DNA of 64,000 nucleotides, taken from Prunus persica (taxonomy: Eukaryota > Streptophyta > Magnoliopsida > Rosales > Rosaceae). The notes under the pieces were generated by a model. It did not search any database, was not told the origin of the DNA, and worked only from the letters and a program-made list of their open reading frames with translations. This document shows, in pieces, positions 9,612 through 22,075 of this stretch (position 1 is its first letter; the number at the start of each line of letters is the position of its first letter). The stretch covers positions 34,789,557 to 34,853,556 of the forward strand of contig NC_034009.1 in NCBI RefSeq assembly GCF_000346465.2. Reading direction: 5' to 3'. The translations under genes and the position numbers were made by a program.

Positions 9612-12600
9612 ATGCCTTCTTCTTCCTTTTCTCTTCGCAGACCCTCTGCCTCCACCTCTACCTCTACCTCTACCTCCTCTGTTTCTTCTCCTTCTGCTTC
9701 CTCTGTTTCAGCTCTGAAACAGGACACTGGGGGCAGCTGTGAGCAGAGCCCCAGGCGGCTCACGCGGCAGAAGAAGCTCCGCCACATCAATGATCAGGAC
9801 CTGTGTTTCCCCCTCTCTGAAAAGTCTCGCTCTTCGCCCGCTTCGCCTGAATATTCCACCCGAAAGTCAACGTCTCCGGATCGTGAGTCCAAGTCAAACC
9901 ACTGGTCCTCTTCGGCTGCTGCTGCTCCACAACCCTTGCCTCTACCGGAATCTCCCGTGATCGGGAGACCCGGCTCTGTGCCCAAAGATGGGTACTTCGG
10001 CCATGCGTTCTTCAGGTAAATAAAAAGCCTTCTTTCGCCTCTGTGTCTCTGTATCCGTTTGCGTGTTTATATGTGTTTATTATAATGCTCAACTGGGGGC
10101 GGTTTTCGTTGTTTGAACTATCAGGAAAAAAAGAAATCAAGTTGCCACAACCTCAGCACCACAGATTTCTAATTCAATCAATAATCAAGGGGCATTCTCC
10201 TCAGCACCACAGAATTGTAATTCAAGCAATCGTCAAGGGCCATCCTCCTCTGCACCACTGACTAATTCAAGCAATCGTCGAAGGGCATTATCTTCCCAAG
10301 ATGTAAATAATAATGGTGGGGGTTTTAATTACAACTTGGGACTGAATGTTTTTTCTAGGACAGCTCAGGCAAATGGTGTCTCAAGTCATCCTCTTAGCCC
10401 ACAAAGATCAAACTTTGTGGAGATGGATGGTTTTCCTGTACATGTGGCCACCACTTCATCCATTAATTCTTCAAGCAATTATCATAGGGGAAAGAGACAA
10501 GAAAATGAAAGTTACAACTTCAGCAAGAGTGCTCCAACAAGTGGGTTTTCCAGTCCTGCAGTTAGCCCTCGAAGATCAAAGGCGGGGGATCCTTTTCCTG
10601 CGTTTGGGGCTTCTCAAGAACAATATCAGGATACCTGTCCTTCAAGGTTATCACCAAACAATATTGCTCATAGTCCCAGTCATTCTCCTCTTCCCAGTCC
10701 CACATCTCGAAGTCCACGCTTCAACCACAAAAATTCAAATGGAAATGTATTTGCGTTGCATCGTAAATCATTCACAGAGGGTTTTTCAGAGAGGGGTGAA
10801 AGTAGTAGTCAAGCCAATGCTCACCCTTTGCCTTTGCCTCCTGGAGCCGTGGTACTTCCACAGCCATCTAGCATGCATCACAATGCAGAACTTCTGTCCA
10901 CATCATCAATGAATGGTCAATGGCAGAAGGGAAAACTTATTGGACGAGGTACCTTTGGTAGTGTTTATCTTGCAACCAACCGGTATGCTGCTCGCTGGAA
11001 GCTTTGTGCTACTTTCTCTTGACTTTGTTCTGCAATGACCATTAATTAGTTTTGCTCTTTGTTCTTTTTCTTTTGAATTTAGCTCTCTAACCATTTCTAA
11101 TAATATGACAGAGAGACCGGGGCCTTGTGTGCAATGAAGGAAGTTGATCTCATTCCCGATGATCCTAAATCTGCTGAATGTATAAAGCAATTGGAGCAGG
11201 TTCATTTCTGGAGTCCTTTATCAATTTGTCGATTCACAGGGCAGTTTCAGTTATATATTGTTTTCTACCTTTTGTTTATTTAGACTAACCAAATTGCGGA
11301 ATTAGGGAATATTAGTCATTTATACAGATGGGCACTTGAAGTATTGAAGGAGTTTTTTCTCTTTCAATTATGTTGTGATAAAACTTTTAATGGGACATGT
11401 TGCGTTGTGTCTGCTGTTATCAATTATAGGAAGGAATGAGTTGGTTGACATTAGCTAGTCAAAAACCTGCATAGTATCTCCACACATGCCACACTTGCAC
11501 TTTCATCAACATTTGTTGAGTAGGAACTCCAGTTCATGCCTGCCAGTAGCCACTACTGATTATTGCACACAGGTTGAGGACGTGTCACATATACTGAAAA
11601 TATATTTCATTTATGCTCAAATATGCTACTGCGCATTCCGTAATAGCTTTATATTTTTGCATTTATCTTTAATATGTTCTAGGACTGTTCTTACTAGCTA
11701 CCTGTTGCAGGAAATTAAAGTCCTCCGTGCACTAAAGCATCCAAATATTGTGCAGTATTATGGTAGTGAAGTGGTGAGTATATATTATTTATGGTAGTGC
11801 AGTATAAATCTTGTTTATATCTTCAAATTTATTAAAGACAAATCCTTGCAAGTTTTTGTAAAATTGTGTTTGGTGTGCAGATTGATGATCACTTCTACAT
11901 ATACTTGGAGTATGTTCATCCTGGATCAATTAATAAGTACGTCCAAGACCATATTGGAGCTATGACAGAATCTGTAGTTCGCAATTTTACTCGCCATATC
12001 CTCTCTGGGTTGGCTTTTTTGCATAGCAAAAAGACAATTCACAGGTGAGAATAATGCTTGAGTAGCAGACTTATATTGTGACGTCACTTATCTGTTAAAA
12101 AGAACTTGTTACTTCATAAATTGCTTGACTCAATATTTGATGTTTCCCGTCAAAGAGGATTGTCTGGATAAAATGGGGAAAAATGTCTGGAAAATCATGT
12201 TGCATTGCTTGGTTGTAAGCATTATTGAATGAAGCTTTGATGATTGTGATAGGGATATAAAGGGTGCAAATTTGCTTGTTGATGCATCAGGCGTTGTTAA
12301 ACTTGCTGATTTTGGGATGGCAAAACATGTGAGTAATACCTTGCAATGTGAAATTTAATGCATATATTTTCCCTTGAACTAGTGTAGCAGTGTTGCTTCT
12401 TCATTGTTAATCTTTTGTCACTGACATAATTTCCTGACAATTTTATGTTGAAATAATTGAGATCACATGTTTTTCTTGTGTATTTTGTTTCTATCAACAC
12501 TTCCTACATTATTTTTCTGGGTTTTATATATAACTAACTTTTGGGATGCAGCTTAACGGACACTCATACAATCTTTCTCTGAAGGGCAGTCCATACTGGA

Positions 12601-13396
12601 TAGCTCCTGAGGTAATCATATCACCATTATCTATAAATTTGTAGATGGCCTGTGCATACTGTTACTGTATATAGACGCCTCGTTTGTTTTGTGCAGGTCA
12701 TAAAGGCTGTGATGCAGAATAATACTGATCCTGATCTTGCTTTGGCTGTTGATATATGGAGCTTGGGTTGCACAATCGTTGAGATGTTCAATGGAAAACC
12801 TCCTTGGAGTGACTTTACAGGAGTAAGTTAATGTTGAAACTTGTTATGTTTTATTTATCATAGTTTCTAATTTTTCAGAATATTGCCAACTTCCCCCAGT
12901 TTCATGTGTTCAGTGCAAATCTGACTTCGCTCTGTTTGAGAGTCGCTTCATTGCTTTTTAAACATATTTTTGTCTTCTATCTGTCAGCCTCAAGCTATGT
13001 TCAAGGTTCTGAACACAATCCCAGATATACCAGAAACATTATCTGCAGAGGGAAAGGACTTCCTCAGTTGGTGTTTCCGTAGGAACCCTGCCGAGAGACC
13101 ATCAGCTAATCAGCTACTAGAGCATCCTTTTGTACGAAATCCACATGATCAAACTGTCTCACACTATGCCCAGAATTTTGCTCTGATGAACCTAATCGTG
13201 AGTTTTCACATATTCAACACTCAGGTTTTTATTTCTTAGATCAATAAAGTTCAGAGAAGTAAAATTCACAGAAAATCAATAGACATTTCGATTATATTAG
13301 TAAATTGATATCTTGGCATGTTGTGTGTGTGCACTATTGCAGGATAAATTGCATAGTCCGACGGACCATACTAAGCCAAAAAATGGGCGATGTTGA
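9612..13396 (+). CDS. MAPKKK5-like: MAPKKK5-like mitogen-activated protein kinase kinase kinase (copy 2)
   Basis: Ten exons: 9612-10015, 10125-10982, 11112-11199, 11711-11773, 11881-12044, 12253-12328, 12552-12611, 12697-12822, 12988-13197, 13343-13396. They join in phase to a protein of about 700 aa. The first half is Ser/Pro-rich and disordered, with RRLTRQKKLRHI near the start and the HPLPLPPGA motif before the kinase domain, as in Arabidopsis MAPKKK5 (At5g66850). The kinase domain has IGRGTFGSVY, Lys in CAMKEV, IHRDIKGANLLVD, ADFGMAK, SPYWIAPE (Ile for the usual Met) and NPAERPSANQLL. In Arabidopsis this kinase passes chitin-receptor signals from PBL27 to MKK4/5 and MPK3/6. The last exon codes only 17 residues before TGA. 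The +1 frame stays open for about 30 codons beyond it, so the C-terminal tail may have been shortened by an indel. Confidence 0.9.
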
Positions 13397-14140
13397 TCTC
13401 TCCACACACTTCCAGTTGAGAGGTGGCTTTGCACCATTCTTCATACCATGTGCTCAAGTATCATCCCTGTCCCTAAACTAATTGCAGCCCTTGTTCAAGT
13501 TAAAGCTTCCAGCCGTAAGCATTTTAAAGACTCATGGAAGGGAAGACCCAAACCTAGGACCCATATGTTTTTGGAAGAAATGGAGCCAAGTTTCTCTCAT
13601 GCAGTATCTGGAAGATGCTAGCTTTTCTTTGGAAATATGCCAGCGTGCAGCTCTAATGGAGATTTTTCCGTTGCTCATTTCACCTTTGCTGCCTTTGGTG
13701 AAGTTACATGGCTTTATCAGTGAACCAACTGAGAGGATTTGGAAGCTGGTTATTTTATTCCTCATCAAGTTGAGGACTTTCAACTAATATGACGGGTTCC
13801 TGCTTTGGGGGATGACTCTTTTTTTTTTTTTTTCTCTCTTTTGAGAATGTCACGTGGAGCTAAGATCAGTATAAAAAAATAGAGTGCATATATTTACATA
13901 GAACAGGTGATGGAGCTCATATGAATTTGTAAATACGTTTTGTGTAGCAATTAACATTTAATTGAATCCATGAAGCCGGCTTATAGAAAATTTCAAATAT
14001 TCCTTTCTCGGTAAATGAGTTCATGATAAATTTCGATTCTCTGCATTTAATATGATATGCTTTCATAAAGGACATTAATTTGACATAAGTTGATAGATGA
14101 GGAGAACAATGTCATGTGCAACCACTAGTTACATTACGGT

Positions 14141-14617
14141 CTCGTTTGGTTCATGGGAAAAGAAACTTGAAAATGGGAAATCAATTGTTTTCTCATATTT
14201 GGTAAGTCTAATTATGAGAAATTGTAGTCTGGCTCATGAGAAATAAGGGGGGAAAGTAAAGGCATCCTCTCAACATGGGTTTTGTTTTCCCTCCTCATGG
14301 GAAAGTTTGTAAAAATAAACTAATATTAAATACATTTTTTTATGACCATTTTATCCCCATTAACAATTTAGAATTACTATATATCATTAAATGCATTATT
14401 TTTTTATTTGATTTAATACGGGTATAATTGAAAATTTATACAAACTTTGTTTTCCATTCCTACTCAAAACAAACATGGGAAAGGAAATAAAGATATATTT
14501 TCCGGTTACTTTCCGGGTATTACTAAACGTGGGAAAGGAATCTTCCATTCTCATTCATTGGGGAATGACATAGGAAATAATTTCCCATCAAATTCATTCC
14601 ATGAACCAAACGGAGCG
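14141..14617. mobile_element. PIF/Harbinger (Tourist)-like MITE
   Basis: The left end GGTCTCGTTTGGTTCATGG and the reverse complement of the right end, CGCTCCGTTTGGTTCATGG, form an inverted repeat. Both ends are flanked by the trinucleotide TAC, compatible with a 3-bp target duplication. The interior is AT-rich and non-coding. Ends are good to a few bases. Confidence 0.6.
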
Positions 14618-14843
14618 TACATGATAATTATACTTTATGTTTGATGTGGAATTGTTTTATTAAATTATGGGTCCATAGAATAATTTAAGTCTATAAAAAA
14701 ATACTCCAAAGTATTAAGCTAAATCCTATAAATAAATAAATAAAGAAGAAGACGTATTATGCTAAATAAAACCTTTTTTTTTCCTTTTGAGAATGCAGAA
14801 TAAAACCATTGCCATTTATCTTTTTTGCTGAAAAATAAAACTA

Positions 14844-15350
14844 GGCCAAAAGTCATTTTTGATCTCTATAGTTTGACACTTCAACCACTTTTGACCCTAT
14901 AGTTTCAATTCCGTCATTTTTGCCATTGTAGTTTCATATTTGTAGCAATTCAAGGATATGTTAGTATTCTTGTTAATTTCTTTAACTATGCAAGAGGCAA
15001 TTTCGTCAATCCAAAACCCTTGAGTGTAAAAGCTTGTTTGAAATTCTCTCCATTTCATATTAGGGCTCGAAATTCAACCACTAATTTCAATTTTTAAAGA
15101 ACCCTAAACCCAAATGACCAATTTCAAGCCCTAATATGAAATTAGAGGAGTTTCAGGTGAGCTTTTATGCTGAAGGAATTTGGGTTAATGAAATTGCCCT
15201 TTGCACCGTCAAAGAAATTGACTGGAATACTAACTCGTCATTGAATTGCTATAAATACAAAACTACATGGTCAAAATTGACGAAATTGAAACTACATGAT
15301 CAAAAGTGGTTGAAGTCCTAAACTACATGAACCAAAAGTGACTTTTAGCC
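14844..15350. mobile_element. Mutator-like MITE with about 108-bp terminal inverted repeats
   Basis: The left arm starts GGCCAAAAGTCATTTTTG and the right arm, reverse complemented, starts GGCTAAAAGTCACTTTTGG. The match continues for about 108 bp through AGTTTCAATT and TAGCAATTCAA. The flanks ATAAAACTA (14835-14843) and ATAAAAGTA (15351-15359) are a 9-bp target duplication with one mismatch, the size typical of Mutator-like elements. The element is 507 bp and non-coding. Confidence 0.85.
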
Positions 15351-15820
15351 ATAAAAGTAATATCCATTATTAAACAAATTTATTTTTGTATTTATGTTTT
15401 TCTTAGGGCGGGTGCACATGTTAACGTGTATATAATATGGCATTGCGCGCTTCCCTTTTAAATTTGTTGTATTTCTGTTATTTTTGAAATTAAAATACTG
15501 GTTCAATTTATTCTCACTGAGGACTGGGCTTTGGGTAAAGGAAATGCTACTGCCGGCTCCAATCAACCGATCCAGTGGCTAATGCTAGCAGCGGTGGTGG
15601 AACCCGGAGGAACAATACACCATCTACGACGTCGTATCATATCCGTACATACTGTGCATAGTTTAGTTTACAACTGGGTTAGGGTTTTGCAGTGATTAGC
15701 AAATTGCCATCGTCCTTGAGGTGTTGGTAGGTTAGGTTTGGTTCTCGCGATCAATCGATTCAAATTATACAAGGCCAAACTCAAACCCAGAATTCGGCAG
15801 GGAAACGGCCAAATTCACCG

Positions 15821-18800
15821 ATGGGGAAGCCTCTTTGCTATGGTATGAGATAATCTTTTGCTGTTTCTTCATTACAAGTTTCTAAATTTATGCCCGTCGT
15901 GATTTTCATGTTTTCGTGGAATTCATATCATCCTTGATTCGGCAGATGCAGGAAATGCAGAAGTTTCTCAAGGTTTGATCAATAGGCTTTACAGTGACTT
16001 CTCCGATGGCATACATTTTGCGACACCAGTTTCTTCCTTGAGGACGAATGAACTTGACTTGGTAAGTCTTTAGCTTTTTAAATCAAATGTAGTTGTACTT
16101 TCTTTTTGGTAGGCTTGGAACCTAATTTATATATTTTTCCTTCCAAGGTTCGGAGTGTGTTGCAAATGTTGCAAGGATTTTCTAGCTCACTATTTTATTG
16201 GGACCAAAATAGAGTGTCTTTTCAAGTCAAAAGTGGGTTACATGTGAATCACCTCTCTCATACAAGTCTTCACGCCATTGTCCATCAATTTATGTATGCT
16301 GCAACATGCTTACAACTGGTGGAAGTTTTAGTCAATAAAATTGAGAAATCTGTTAAATTACCACCGCCTACTTTGAGGGCTTTTGCGTGTTCTGTTTCTT
16401 CATGGCTTACGGTATGTTTTGGATTCAATTTACTGGGTGAAATTTGCTATTTTCTAGTCGCCATGTTCAACGCTCATTTATAAGTGTATGTTAAATTGTG
16501 CTTGGGCAGAGGTTGCGCGATATTTCTTTAAAGGAGGAAATGAAGATAAGCAATGATGCCGTTGGAACAACTCCTACATTATTGGGGTTGGCCAATTCTT
16601 TATCTAGGTTCGTACGTTGTTAGCTTTACCTTCTCAAAATTTGGGATGTCAGTGGCTGTAGTTTGTCCCATGCTGTTGGATACAATCACCGCTCAAAAGC
16701 TTATCAGAATTATTAATATTTTATTATTCTCCATTTTTTTATTTACCTTCGAGGTTACTGTGTCAGCCTTACATGTCAATTCCCCTTTTGGATTCTACAT
16801 CCTCATGCAATGCAATGGATATCGCTGATGACAATTTATTGATATTAGTCTTTGCTCAGGTGCTGAGTATTTGTTGCAAATAGTGCGTGGTGCCATCCCC
16901 CAAGTGTATTTTGAGTCTAATTCTTCTCTTCCTGCTGCTGACTTGGCTGTGCATGTCCTTGACCATATTTACAAGAAGCTGGATGAAGTGTGTCTTGTGC
17001 GAGGTGGTGAGGTTGTTACACATTTTTTCTACAGCCTTATGGTTTCTAGTTTATACTTGTGGTTTAGCTGGTTTATGTAATCCAAATTTGGAACTTATGC
17101 CAATTTCAGGAGGAAGACTACAAGATGCTACTTCATTTATTTATTGGAAGTATATTGCCATATATTGAGGGTCTTGATTCTTGGCTTTTTGAAGGAACAC
17201 TAGATGATCCATATGAGGAGGTAAATGTGATTGGAAATTTGGTTTTCCATGTCCCAAAAGTTTGCAGCAGTTTATTTATTTGTTATAAATTATTCTACAT
17301 TTTTTTTGCATCCCGCAAGTGCGTGTGATGCATCCAATCCATCTTTTATTGTTTGAAAGTTTGCACGCCATATAATTCTAATTTCTGTACTCTTTGATTA
17401 TAATTTATCTTAAAATTTGTATAGGCAGTATACATGCAATTTTTTTCTATTTTAAATGGGCGGTCCTATATGTATCCTTGGTGAACACTTTTCTGGTGGC
17501 TCCTGTCTTTTCAGATGTTCTTTTATGCTAATAGAGCAATATCTGTTGATGAGGCTGACTTTTGGGAGAAAAGCTATCTATTGAGGCAAATACAGTGTCA
17601 AATGTTAGATGTTGGGGCCTCTGCCTCATCTTGTGCCAGTGACCGCATATCAGTAGCAAATGATAAAAAGGGAGTGGGCCAAAGGGAATCCATCTCAACA
17701 TTTAGTTTTATGAAAGGAAAGGAATGGAACGATAAAGACCTTCAGTCGTGTCCACTGTTTATTAAGGACATAGCTAAGTCTATTGTTTCTGCTGGAAAAT
17801 CATTACAGCTGATCCGGCATATTCCCATGACATCAGCAGTTGTATCTAGAAAAGGAAATGACTGTGAGATTGATGGTTTTGGCAGTTTGGATAAAGGTGT
17901 TCAATATGGGCATAGCATTGCAGGCTTAACTTTGTCAGAAGTTTTCTGTGTGTCATTAGCGGGCCTTATAGGCCATGGTGATCATATTTTTCAATATATT
18001 TACGGTAAACAAAAAGTGGAGAGTGATGATGGTGTAATTGTGCCAGTAAAACGCTCAGAGAAAATTTGGTGTAAGTTCTTGGTTGATACGCTGGCAGAGA
18101 AAAGGTTGGTTGATACTCAGTCTGCACATGAGGATGGAAAAACACTTCCTGATGCAAAGGAAGAGAATATGCTTGCAGGTGTTGTAAATGAATTTCCTCT
18201 TTCAAGATCCTTCTGTCAAGAAAATCCGGTTTTAACAGTCTGCCAAAAGACCCTTTCTAAGAATGGGGATGCATGGAAAACGTTGAACTTATCTAGAAAT
18301 TTATGTCTGCCTCCTTTAAATGATGAAATTTTGCGAAAGGCTATATTCGGTCGGGAGAGTGGATCGATTTCTGCAGATGAAGGAACAAATTATACTTTTG
18401 GTTTCCGGTTTGGTGAATCTGAATATCTTCGTTCACAAGACGACTCACATATGTTACAAGTGTTGTTTCCTTTTCCTACTCTTCTTCCTTCTTTTCAGGT
18501 ATTTCTGATTGATAGTCTAAGAGCATTTGTTATAGCATTCTTTAGGTCTATTTTGAATGTAATTCCTTGCCAACAGGACGAGCTCCATATGTCAGAGCTC
18601 TTACCTTTCCAGAAAAATAGCACCCTTCCATCAAGAGTTCTTACCTGGGTTCAGCAGTTTGAACCAAGAAGTACTCCACTTCCGGTGGTTTTAGTGCAGG
18701 AATGTCTTACGGTGTACATCCAGAAGCGGGTGATAGCTCGAACCCATGTACAGATCTCAGTTTCTTGGTTGTGGTTAACATGATGTCTTCTTTTATATTT

Positions 18801-20880
18801 CCATTGTAGGTGGATTGTATTGGCAGGCATATATTGTCAAAATTGATGAATGGTTGGAAATTGATGGATGAACTGGCAGTGCTGCGCGCCATTTACTTGC
18901 TAGGGTCAGGTATGTCAGAATTACTTTAACATGTTTGCAGGTCTTGTATGTTCAACCTGTAATATCCTGGTCTATCAATAGGTATGTCAGAATTACTTTA
19001 ACATGTATGCTGGTACCTTGCCATCTTTAGGTGATCTGCTACAGCACTTCTTGACTGTAATTTTCAATAAGCTGGATAAGGGAGAAACATGGGATGATGA
19101 TTTTGAGTTAAACACGATATTGCAGGTTCAGTTACTTTTATTCAATCTAGCGTTTTCTTCCTATTTTGAGTTAAACACGATGACTGTGGGATACCTGGAT
19201 TTTCTTCCTATTTATAACATGGCAATGTCAATTCTTATTAACTGCAGGAATCTATAAGGAACTCTGCTGATGGTGTGCTACTAAGTGTTCCTGATTCATT
19301 GATTGTATCCCTCACCAAAAATCATGACTTGAATGGCAATGAGCAACCACCTAATATGGCTTCACAACCCTCGACTCCTCGTAAAAGTCGTGCTCACAGC
19401 TTTGGAATGGATGGACTTGATCAGCTAAAATTTACGTATAAGGTCTAGTGATGGCTAATAAACCTTCTTTCGTCATTTAGCTCCTTGCAACCACTATGAG
19501 TGTTTATATGTATTTTATTGTCAGGTCTCTTGGCCACTTGAACTTATTGCAAATGTGGAGGCGATCAAGAAATATAACCAGGTTACTTTTATTCATTGGG
19601 TTTTGAATTTCTTGTCGAAATTTAATCATCTGTCTTTCGTTGTTCGTTTTTTATATATATATCTCTCTCACACGAATCAATCTGACATTTTGGGGGAGAG
19701 GTGATCTGATTTCAACTTGGGATCTCCTCTTGGAGGGGAGGTGTGACTACCAACTGGGTCACTTCCTGACCACTAAACTTGTTATCTAATTGTTAAACAT
19801 TGATGTAGGTGATGGGATTCTTGTTAAAGGTCAAGCGAGCAAAATTCGTACTTGATAAAACTCGAAGGTGGATGTGGAAGGTTAGTTTTTATGCCCTTTT
19901 TAGGATAAATTATGAGCAGTGATAATTTACTTGGCCTAATGACGAGCTATTTGTGTGTGATAATACAATGACTTCGGTGGTTCTTGTTTTCCTAAACAGG
20001 GTAGAGGCACTGCAGCAAACAATCACAAGCGTCACTGGTTAGTGGAGCAGAAACTTCTCCATTTTGTGGATGCTTTTCACCAGTATGTGATGGATAGAGT
20101 AAGTTTTGTTCCTCTTAACATAAAATCACCCTTTCTATTATTAACTGTGCTGGTATATGCTTGCTTTCTGGAAAGCATATGGAATTGTTAGATCACTAAC
20201 TAGTACTTGTTAAACAGGTATATCACAATGCATGGCGTGAACTTTGTGAAGGCATGACAGCTGCTCGATCTCTTGACGAAGTCATAGAAGTACATGAATT
20301 GTACTTGTTGACAATTCAGCGGCAATGCTTTGTAGTTCCAGATAAGCTGGTGGGTAGTTTGTCTTGTTTGAGAACTCATGAACTATGAAATAATCTTTTA
20401 TGCCCCGAGAAAAGCTGAATTCTGTTTATTACTCTCTTTTGCATCAGTGGGCTCTCATAGCGAGCAGGATTAACAACATCCTGGGATTAGCATTGGACTT
20501 TTATTCTATACAGCTGACACTTAGTGGTGGAACAGTTTCTGCAATTAAGGCCAAATGTGAAATGGAAGTTGACCGTATTGAGAAACAGTTCGATGATTGC
20601 ATTGCTTTCCTGCTCAGAGTAATCTTCTCTTTGCATTGATTTTGATTCAGATGGGACTGATTTTAAGATTTGCATTTAACGTGTGGTTTGGTGCATGCTG
20701 ATTCTGCAGGTGCTTTCTTTCAAGCTCAATGTGGGGCACTTTCCTCATCTAGCAGATTTGGTAACTAGGATAAACTACAATTACTTTTATATGTCAGATA
20801 GTGGAAACCTCAGGACTCTCCCCAGCTCTGAAAATGTTACTTCGAGACTGGGAAAGGCTTTTCTAGGCAGAACAGACTGA
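15821..20880 (+). CDS. GCP5: Gamma-tubulin complex component 5-like (Spc97/Spc98 family)
   Basis: Seventeen exons: 15821-15842, 15946-16061, 16148-16411, 16510-16607, 16849-17011, 17110-17220, 17515-18498, 18577-18729, 18810-18909, 19031-19125, 19248-19442, 19525-19581, 19809-19880, 20000-20098, 20218-20349, 20448-20618, 20710-20880. All joins are in phase and give 1000 aa. N-terminal landmarks are DGIHFATPVSSLRTNELDLV and LLGLANSLSSLCSGAEYLL. The C-terminal part (VSWPLELIANVEAIKKYNQV, RRWMWKGRG, VVPDKLWALIASRINNIL) is the gamma-tubulin-binding GCP fold. GCP5 is a subunit of the gamma-tubulin ring complex that nucleates microtubules. The exon 5 acceptor is the AG at 16847-16848; the CAG at 16859 would cause a stop. 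Exons 15-17 are duplicated at 26870-27546. Confidence 0.92.
18907..19008. repeat. Short direct repeat within GCP5 intron 9
   Basis: The string GTATGTCAGAATTACTTTAA plus CATG occurs at about 18910 and again at about 18982, with a T/A difference after it. The first copy is the intron 9 donor site. The second copy is a donor-like decoy inside the intron. Confidence 0.6.
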
Positions 20881-21026
20881 TAACAGTTAAGGATTTCATT
20901 TATTTATTATTTTCAATTTCTAGTTCAGGAGCCAGCACTTCAGAGGCAATTTTACAAGATGAAAAAATATATCATTTGAATTGGAAATCTATAAGTTACA
21001 AACAGGCAGAATCCAATTAGCGTTTC

Positions 21027-21675
21027 TTAAAATCTTGAGAATAAACTTGTTCCTCTTTCCTCCTGTAGGCCGCTTCCAATATCGTGAGAACAAACTTGTT
21101 CCTTCCTCCACCTGTAGGCAGCTAATATTATCTTGATCTCCAGAGACATCATCTCTCTCTCAAGGGCATCTTCAATCCCTAGTCTGACCCCATGATGCTT
21201 CCTAAAAAGTACAAATTTGCTATACAAATCCATGCCCCGTCCTTTCGGAATATGATCAAGAGTAACTTGTAGATACACATTGCACGCAAGACTTCTTTGC
21301 ACTGCTCTTTGAATTCGGCGAAAGCCACCAGCAACTGCTCTGCTGCCTCATTAAAATTGGCTAGGTCTACCTTCTCCACTGCCCTCTCATACACCTCCCT
21401 TGCCCTCGCAACCTCACCAGTACTAGTCTCAAACTTGGCATATCGAATCCAAGCCTGAATTGATTTGGTTGACATTGTACAGATTGCTCGTAAATCGCCC
21501 TTGCACCCTCCACTATTTCATTATGGAGAAGCTGGAGCTCACGTGCCTCACTGAGAATTTGCTCAGCAGTGATTTGGACAGTGGCTGGGTTTTTGTTGTT
21601 AACCATGGCCGGTGGTGGTGGTAGCTTGGCCTTCAAGTCATTTTGGGTTGGCTCTGTTTGATTGAAGGAACTCAT
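21027..21675 (-). pseudogene. Crooked-neck-like HAT-repeat gene, copy A (two frameshifts)
   Basis: Close duplicate of the intact copy at 27696-28343. Relative to that copy it has two one-base deletions: near 21455 (AATTG against AATTTG) and near 21262 (AGTAACTTG against AGCGAACTTG). These split the protein over three frames, so it probably makes no full product. The start codon at 21675-21673 and the upstream TATA-like region are preserved. It lies convergently about 147 bp from the GCP5 stop, as the intact copy does relative to the duplicated GCP5 end. Confidence 0.85.
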
Positions 21676-21935
21676 GGCTGGGACTAGGATTTTCTCACCT
21701 GCGCTGTTTCAAAACTAAACAATTCGATTTGGATCACAAATATTTTGCAAACTTGCTGTGATGTAATGGGTTGCGGAGTGCACATTTGATAGGGTGAGAA
21801 GCGGAGGTATATATAGATCTTGCATTTTCCAACTAGGACTAGGATTGGAAACCAAAAATCCCAATGAAACTGAGACTCCCATTCCATTTTAGAAAAGGAT
21901 TTTCTTTTTTGTTTTCCTTGTTCGCTTATACTAGC

Positions 21936-22075
21936 AAGGTCAAACGACGAGTCTTTGGGTTTTATAAAACCCTTTTTTACACTCGCAAAGCTACTCCAAC
22001 GCGGTCGTGCCCTCACCGCCACATCCTCCATCTCTCCCAATTCAAATAAACCATTAAAGCCCTCCACACGCAATT
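21936..22075 (+). pseudogene. CTC1 5'-end remnant, copy A
   Basis: Matches the start of CTC1 at about 28775-29033, with an internal deletion that removes the initiator and first codons. Shared words are GTCAAACGACGAGTC, GGGTTTTATAAA, CTACTCCAACGCGGTCGT and AAGCCCTCCACACGC. It breaks off at about 22075 and F-box pseudogene sequence follows. Because it keeps the head-to-head position with the HAT copy A, it shows that the HAT gene and the CTC1 promoter were duplicated together. Confidence 0.82.

Larger units (their letters stand above)
13397..15820. other. Spacer between kinase copy 2 and GCP5, with two MITEs
   Basis: It contains the kinase 3' UTR (to roughly 13.9 kb), a Tourist-like MITE (about 14141-14617) and a long-TIR Mutator-like MITE (14844-15350). 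The sequence after 15350 is the GCP5 upstream and 5' UTR region. No other gene is supported. Confidence 0.7.

Noticed and set aside
19680..19790. Possible SINE in GCP5 intron 12 (minus strand TTGGTAGTCACACC and CCAAGTTGAAATC)
   Set aside because: The box A and box B matches are weak and no tail or target duplication was found.
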